Assembly (NCBI GenBank): GCA_039679645.1
Contig: JBDKUO010000032.1
Location: forward strand, 1-64,000
Length of the DNA: 64,000 nucleotides
Origin: Armatimonadota bacterium
GTDB taxonomy: Bacteria > Armatimonadota > UBA5829
Reading direction: 5' to 3'
A model generated the notes under the pieces. The model saw nothing but the letters and a program-made list of their open reading frames with translations, had not been told where the DNA came from and searched no databases. The position numbers and the translations under genes are program-made. Of the stretch, positions 59,606-64,000 are shown piece after piece (the stretch's first letter is position 1; every line of letters begins with the position of its first letter).

Positions 59606-59634
59606 TTCGGGCTGGATATCCGATCCAGCCCGAA
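59606..59634. repeat. Dispersed 12-bp hairpin, second copy
   Basis: TTCGGGCTGGAT (59606-59617), loop ATCCG, ATCCAGCCCGAA (59623-59634). It is followed by a weaker palindrome around tgcgacttcaaattgca. It lies between the convergent unknown gene and the CBS-GGDEF gene. Confidence 0.7.
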
Positions 59635-59678
59635 ACGCACTTTGCGACTTCAAATTGCAGTTTTCTTAGCTGCTGCGT

Positions 59679-61022
59679 TCAGATATCGCTCTCGACCTGC
59701 GGATTATCTATTACTTCTTCTTCCGGTTCCCGAGACGGCGCGATCTCTACCTGCCTGTTTACTGCGTCAAGCAGTGCAGCGGCTGCAGCACGATAGTGGT
59801 CACCGCGTCGAACAAGCGCGCTTCCGGTCAGTTTGACAGACGACCTCGGATGCACGTATACAGCAACCACGTTGACAATTTCATCATCTTTGCCTGATTC
59901 CAAGACAGATGCATCCTCAACAATAATTCCGTGATCGGGTGCCAATGATTTGCACACTGCTCCGGCAGTCGCTTCGGCAAAAAGTTTAATGATGCTGTCT
60001 TCCCCTGCCGCATATCCGCTCGATTCACGCGTAAACTCATCCTTGCCTCTGCCGAGTGTCACGCTTACACTGGCTTCAGTGCCGGAGCTTGTAAAGCTGA
60101 TAGTCCTGATTTTTAGTCTGGATGCGCGCCCAATAATCTTAGCTGATACGATTTCATCTGCTGTAGACGCGGCTTTTACGGACGCAGGTCGACTCTCTTC
60201 AGCGCGATGCGGTTTGCTCGCGGTGCAGTTCTTGCTTGCGCGTGTGATCAGGTCGTCGATTGTGGCGGCATAGTGTATATCCTCGCGTTCCTTTGTGCGC
60301 CTTCCACCGAACATTCCATATGTAGTCGTGACGCCTTCTATCACTTCCGGGATGTCAATCTTTGAGATTCTTTCCTTGAGTATATTTGCAAGGGCAATCG
60401 CCTCATCTGCATGGCGCACGGTCACAATGCCGAACTCGTCCCCGCCATACCTGCACAGAAGTTCGAGGTCGGGGTCGGTGCCTTTTTTGAGCACATCCGC
60501 CACAGATTTGATGACCGTGTCGCCGACCACATGCCCATATTTTTTATTGAAGACTCCGAACTTGTCCAGATCGAAGAGAATAATACTGATTTCCTGGCCG
60601 CTCTTGAGCGCATTTATCGCCCATTCACGAAAAGTGTCGGACCATGGCAACTCTGTAAGTGGATCAAACGAGCGCCCAAGCTCGGAAATCAAGTCGCTGC
60701 GTGAGAGTATTCCGATCATCTGATCGTTTTCCATCACAACAAGGTGCGTAGCTCCCGATCTCTGCACCACTTTGAGCGCATCGTACGTGGAGATGTCCGG
60801 GCCGATAGTCGTGAACTCGCGGCTCATCACTTCCTCGACCGGTGAATCTTCAGGCTCACCGATGAGATCGTAGAGCGTCACAAGCCCGATCGGTCCGCTG
60901 CTTATCACGACGGGCAGTGCGCCGATATTATTACCTTTTATAAATGTGACGGCAACCTTGACGCGAGTCGACGGCGTGACCCAGACCACATCGGGTGTCA
61001 TCAAGTCTCTTACGGTTTTCAT
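59679..61022 (-). CDS. CBS-pair diguanylate cyclase with LeuA-like C-terminal domain
   Basis: 447 residues. Two CBS motifs (about 1-115; MTPDVVWVTPSTRVKVAV, MSREFTTIGPDISTYDAL) precede a GGDEF domain (about 117-260) with FDLDKFGVFNKKYGH and intact RYGGDEFG (GGDEF at 193-197), so it is probably an active c-di-GMP synthase. After a linker, residues about 295-430 (ATAGAVCKSLAPDH, VVAVYVHPRSSVKLTG, RAAAAALLDAVNRQVE) resemble the allosteric dimer domain of isopropylmalate synthase. CBS pairs bind adenyl nucleotides; the C-terminal domain may bind another metabolite. Confidence 0.85.
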   Translation of the reverse strand: MKTVRDLMTPDVVWVTPSTRVKVAVTFIKGNNIGALPVVISSGPIGLVTLYDLIGEPEDSPVEEVMSREFTTIGPDISTYDALKVVQRSGATHLVVMENDQMIGILSRSDLISELGRSFDPLTELPWSDTFREWAINALKSGQEISIILFDLDKFGVFNKKYGHVVGDTVIKSVADVLKKGTDPDLELLCRYGGDEFGIVTVRHADEAIALANILKERISKIDIPEVIEGVTTTYGMFGGRRTKEREDIHYAATIDDLITRASKNCTASKPHRAEESRPASVKAASTADEIVSAKIIGRASRLKIRTISFTSSGTEASVSVTLGRGKDEFTRESSGYAAGEDSIIKLFAEATAGAVCKSLAPDHGIIVEDASVLESGKDDEIVNVVAVYVHPRSSVKLTGSALVRRGDHYRAAAAALLDAVNRQVEIAPSREPEEEVIDNPQVESDI

Positions 61023-61264
61023 ATAGTCCTCAAGGGATTGTATTGCAATGATCGTGCCTTTAGTGCTGTGCGGATTACCTGTTCCGAAAGACGCGAATAA
61101 GGCGGGGTCACGGGCAGATTGCCGGAGTCCGCCGGATCAGCTTCCATGCTTTTTCCGTGAAGCCGTTCCGTCGGCATTGCGAGTCCAATTTTATCTTTAT
61201 TCGTGTTCGCATGTCAATGAAAAAAGTCGGCTAGAATCGGTTCAGTTTTGTGGGAATCAAAAGA

Positions 61265-61327
61265 GCTCAGCAGGAGCCTCGTCCTCCCGGCACGCTCATT
61301 ATTGGGAGGGCGAGGCTTCCGCTGAGC
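61265..61327. repeat. Long palindromic element
   Basis: GGAGCCTCGTCCTCCC (61273-61288) pairs with the segment 61304-61320, and outer GCTCAGC pairs with GCTGAGC, giving about 23 bp with small bulges around a 15-base loop. A related half copy (gggagggcgaagct...gctgggcc) lies at about 50102-50127, at the end of tilS. MITE-like. Confidence 0.7.
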
Positions 61328-61347
61328 CGAAAATTATGATGTATGAT

Positions 61348-61437
61348 GGGTAAGGATCTCCGAATCCTTACCCGAGGACCAGTGCCGGATATCCGAATCC
61401 GGCTATTCCTGCAAAGGTTGCGGGGTTCGGAAACCCC
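61348..61437. repeat. Array of three hairpins
   Basis: Palindromes at 61348-61373 (loop ctccga), 61384-61403 (loop atccga) and 61422-61437 (loop cgga). Stems differ but the loop keeps a CCGA/CGGA core. No gene lies in 61023-61520 on either strand. Confidence 0.7.
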
Positions 61438-61527
61438 AATTCGGCAATAAAATGGCGATTCGGAGATCGTCACCTATCATGCGCTCACATTTTTTGTAAC
61501 TCGTGCGTTAGCCCTGCTCGACAAGTA

Positions 61528-61556
61528 TTGACTCCTTATTATTTGTGAGGTATAAT
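61528..61556 (+). promoter_or_regulatory. Promoter of the glutamate dehydrogenase leader
   Basis: TTGACT (61528-61533), 17 bases, TATAAT (61551-61556): near-perfect consensus. Transcription would start at about 61563, 129 bases before the ATG. Confidence 0.85.
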
Positions 61557-61596
61557 TCACCTGGCAGCATTGTGGCTGTCCTAATGTTGCGGGCAC

Positions 61597-61633
61597 AGAG
61601 GCCTCTCCTGATATTTGGGGAGGCCTCTTTTTT
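61597..61633 (+). terminator. Terminator inside the gdh leader (possible attenuator)
   Basis: AGAGGCCTCTCC (61597-61608) pairs with GGGGAGGCCTCT (61617-61628), 12 bp, followed by a run of T to 61633. It lies only about 35 bases after the predicted transcription start and 58 bases before the gene. Confidence 0.8.
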
Positions 61634-61691
61634 CGGCAGTGTCGCCTGAGCCGCCTGCGAGACTTACTTCCATTGAAGGAGGAATGCCGAA

Positions 61692-62957
61692 ATGACCAAG
61701 CAGTCAGTGGCCGTAAAGGCCAACCCGTTCGAGATTGCGCAGGCGCAGCTCGACAAGGCAGCCGCAAAGTTGAGGCTGGACCCGGCAGTTCATGCGGTAC
61801 TACGAGAGCCGCTCCGTGAGCTGCACGTATCGCTGCCGGTAAAGATGGACGATGGCACCGTCAAAGTTTTTAAGGGGTTCAGGGTTCAGTATAACGACGC
61901 CCGAGGCCCGAACAAGGGCGGAATTCGCTTCCACCCCGAGGAGACGATCGATACCGTTCGTGCCCTCGCGGCATGGATGACCTGGAAGACCGCCGTTGTC
62001 GACATCCCGCTTGGCGGCGGGAAAGGTGGGGTAATCTGCAACCCCAAAGAATTGTCCGAGAGAGAGCTTGAGAGGCTCAGCCGGGCATATATCGATCAGG
62101 TTGGGCGCATTATCGGGCCCGATAAGGACGTCCCTGCTCCCGACGTCTATACCACTCCCCAGATCATGGCCTGGATGATGGATGAATATTCCAAGATCAC
62201 CGGCTATAACAGCCCCGGCGTCATCACAGGCAAGCCTATCTCTGTCGGCGGCTCGGAAGGTCGTGGAGACGCTACCGCCCGCGGCGGAGCATACTGCGTT
62301 CGTGAGGCCGCTAAGTATCTCGATATCGACCTCAAAAATGCAAAGGTCGCGATCCAGGGGTTCGGCAATGCCGGTCAGTTTGCCGCTACACTCTTTGCGA
62401 GTCTGCTCGGATGCAAGATTGTTGCCGTCAGCGACACAAAGGGCGGCGTCTACTGCGAGAACGGATTTGATCCTGAAGCCATGGTTGCTCACAAGCTCAA
62501 GACCGGCTCTGTAGTCGGTTTCCCGGGCACAAAGCCCATCACCAATGGCGACATTCTGGAGCTTCCTGTGGATGTGTTGGTTCCGGCAGCTCTAGAAGGA
62601 GTGATCACGGGCGATAACGCGGCAGATATCCACGCTAAGATCATTTGTGAGCTTGCCAATGGTCCTACTACACCTGAGGCAGACGAAATCCTCCACAAGA
62701 ACGGAGTATTCGTAATTCCTGACTTCCTGGCTAATTCCGGTGGTGTTACTGTTTCCTACTTCGAGTGGGTACAGAACGGCACCAACTACTACTGGGAAGA
62801 GGACGACGTTCACGTCAGACTCGACAAGAAGATGACCAAGGCTTTCAATGACGTGCTGGTAATGGCAGGCGACTATAAAGTCGACATGCGCACCGCCGCA
62901 TACATGGTCAGCATTCAGCGCGTGGCCGACGCCATGAAGCTTAGAGGCTGGGTGTAG
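61692..62957 (+). CDS. gdhA: Glu/Leu/Phe/Val-type dehydrogenase, probably glutamate dehydrogenase
   Basis: 421 residues with GAAGGAGG before the ATG. Substrate-binding and catalytic segments are [28 protein letters not shown] (catalytic Lys) and [10 protein letters not shown] (catalytic Asp). The nucleotide-binding [14 protein letters not shown] is at about 220-233. Hexameric enzymes of this length interconvert glutamate and 2-oxoglutarate plus ammonia. NAD versus NADP preference is not clear. Expression is probably controlled by the leader terminator. Confidence 0.93.
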   Translation: MTKQSVAVKANPFEIAQAQLDKAAAKLRLDPAVHAVLREPLRELHVSLPVKMDDGTVKVFKGFRVQYNDARGPNKGGIRFHPEETIDTVRALAAWMTWKTAVVDIPLGGGKGGVICNPKELSERELERLSRAYIDQVGRIIGPDKDVPAPDVYTTPQIMAWMMDEYSKITGYNSPGVITGKPISVGGSEGRGDATARGGAYCVREAAKYLDIDLKNAKVAIQGFGNAGQFAATLFASLLGCKIVAVSDTKGGVYCENGFDPEAMVAHKLKTGSVVGFPGTKPITNGDILELPVDVLVPAALEGVITGDNAADIHAKIICELANGPTTPEADEILHKNGVFVIPDFLANSGGVTVSYFEWVQNGTNYYWEEDDVHVRLDKKMTKAFNDVLVMAGDYKVDMRTAAYMVSIQRVADAMKLRGWV

Positions 62958-62990
62958 AACCAAGCAGTAAGTAATAATAGTAAGATAATA

Positions 62991-63022
62991 GGGCTCGGGT
63001 CATGTTGGCCTGAGCCCTTTTT
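62991..63022 (+). terminator. Rho-independent terminator of gdhA
   Basis: An 11-bp stem (62991-63001 with 63007-63017, including G-T pairs) around loop atgtt is followed by ttttt. Confidence 0.85.
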
Positions 63023-63277
63023 ACGTGTAAAAGGAAAGTTTATACTTTGTAGGCGAATGCCCCGACAGGTGGTAACAAACACATGTAGGGATGAAGCATT
63101 TGCCGATCACGTTTTGTTGTCTTTTCAAATTCAGTTGCAAATGCTTCACCCACAACATGGAACTTTGATGGACAAGGTTCTCCGAATCCGGTTTGAACCC
63201 TCAATGTTCGGATGCGATATCCGATCGCGTCCGAAACAGAAACTCGCAATTTCAGATTGCGATGGCCGGTTTCTTGT
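63023..63277. repeat. Intergenic region with third copy of the dispersed hairpin
   Basis: TTCGGATGCGAT (63207-63218), loop ATCCG, ATCGCGTCCGAA (63224-63235), followed by CGCAATttcagATTGCG. The motif ggcgaatgccccga near 63051 repeats one from 15640. No gene. Confidence 0.65.
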
Positions 63278-64000
63278 TCATTTGTAGGGTGTATACGCGC
63301 AGTACGGTTCTTCGGATAGATAGTCGCCTGTGCGCGCATATGCACGCGCCCTGCAGCCTCCGCATACGCGCGAGTATTCGCATCTGCCGCACTTACCTGT
63401 CAATAGCGACGGGTCCCTAAGCTGCTGGAAAAGCTCTGAGCATTCCCATATCTGCTGGAATGGCTCCTGCAATACATTGCCTGCGCTCACAGGAAAATAT
63501 CCGCACGGGTAAACATCGCCCTTATAAGACACAAAACACACTGCGCTCCCAGCCAGACATCCCTTTGTTTCAGCAGTAAGTGGGTGCCCTTCATGACCCT
63601 TAGCTCTCCACTCTCCACTCTCCACTTTCCCTCTCTGCTTTACCACCCTGAAATAGTGCGGTGCGCAAGTCGCCTTGAGATTGATGGGTGCTGACTTGGA
63701 GGAGTCGTATATCCAGTTGAGCACACTCTCGTATTCATCGGCGCTGATCATTTCATCCTCCGGTATTTCTTTTCCGCAGCCGGTAGGCACCAACATAAAT
63801 AGATGCAGCGCGCATGCCCCGCCGGATATAGCCATATCCAGTATCTGTGGAAGCTGTTTGATATTTGCGCGCGTGATGGATGTGTTGATCTGAAACGGCA
63901 TATCCACGCTTTTAAGATGCTCGATCCCTGAAAATGCCGAATCAAATGCGCCTGCAACTCCCCTGAATGCGTCATGGCATGCAGCGTCGGCTCCGTCTAT
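63278..64000 (-). CDS. Radical SAM/SPASM protein, C-terminal part (runs off the window)
   Basis: The frame is open to the window edge, so 240 C-terminal residues are visible. The start IDGADAACHDAFRGVAGAF and the INTSITRANIKQLPQIL and LHFLVPTG-like LHLFMLVPTGCGKE segments are those of haem-biosynthesis-type radical SAM enzymes (AhbC/AhbD/NirJ-like, PqqE relatives). The SPASM region shows CLAGSAVCFVSYKGDVYPCG and CGRCEYSRVCGGCRARAY, binding auxiliary 4Fe-4S clusters. The SAM-cluster CX3CX2C is outside. A heptamer array (63602-63636) lies inside the coding frame and encodes the Lys/Glu/Arg-rich loop around KVESGEWRAKGHEG. Confidence 0.85.
   Translation of the reverse strand: MDGADAACHDAFRGVAGAFDSAFSGIEHLKSVDMPFQINTSITRANIKQLPQILDMAISGGACALHLFMLVPTGCGKEIPEDEMISADEYESVLNWIYDSSKSAPINLKATCAPHYFRVVKQRGKVESGEWRAKGHEGHPLTAETKGCLAGSAVCFVSYKGDVYPCGYFPVSAGNVLQEPFQQIWECSELFQQLRDPSLLTGKCGRCEYSRVCGGCRARAYARTGDYLSEEPYCAYTPYK

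Overview
The window suggests a diderm, anaerobic, fermentative bacterium of moderate GC content. Signs of this are a beta-barrel porin-like protein with a signal peptide, a PEP-CTERM protein, a predicted periplasmic multihaem cytochrome, two [FeFe] hydrogenases and a fused AdhE. The long SRP RNA with an Alu-type arm just upstream of dnaX, the frequent TTG/GTG starts and the archaeal-style HerA/NurA/Mre11/Rad50 set fit a deep-branching phylum. Armatimonadota or a neighbouring lineage is my tentative guess; no 16S or ribosomal protein gene is present to test it.

Layout. 0-4.5 kb: small metabolic and stress genes and a CPA2 antiporter, all on the minus strand. 4.8-6.6 kb: an IS110-type insertion, followed by a GH130 phosphorylase. 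7.6-15.6 kb: a hydrogen/redox module. A minus-strand operon encodes a 2Fe-2S protein, a PAS-linked sensory hydrogenase, a SpoIIE phosphatase, a second 2Fe-2S protein and a catalytic-type [FeFe] hydrogenase. It is divergent from adhE; consensus promoters and a Rex-like operator lie between them. 15.8-18.7 kb: three tRNAs, SRP RNA, dnaX and ybaB. 18.8-21.5 kb: a PEP-CTERM protein and a secreted subtilase. 21.6-31.3 kb: Sir2, a cis-prenyltransferase, NurA-HerA and SbcD-SbcC, with a repeat-flanked unknown membrane protein between the two repair pairs.

31.8-40.1 kb: an operon-like run paaK - ACT - livKHMGF - paaK, apparently for uptake and CoA activation of an aryl or amino acid. 40.2-43.7 kb: a porin-like protein, then the most striking gene: a metallophosphatase-like/tetrahaem cytochrome whose frame is interrupted by one TGA. 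The following hairpin has the same spacing and apical loop bases as the E. coli fdhF SECIS, so the gene very probably encodes a selenoprotein. A NlpC/P60 hydrolase follows. 44-49.4 kb: a 1792-residue secreted protein with beta-helix, FN3 and glycosidase-like parts, then a Spy/CpxP-like protein. 50.1-56.8 kb: a minus-strand run accB - hom - thrC - purC - apgM-like - tilS. 57-64 kb: a uroporphyrinogen decarboxylase-family protein, an unknown membrane protein, a CBS-GGDEF protein, a glutamate-type dehydrogenase behind a leader terminator, and a truncated radical SAM/SPASM gene at the right edge.

Intergenic DNA is rich in structured repeats: degenerate heptamer tandem arrays at many junctions, 12-bp hairpins with a constant loop and compensating stem changes, and tandem hairpin arrays. 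These are reported as findings.
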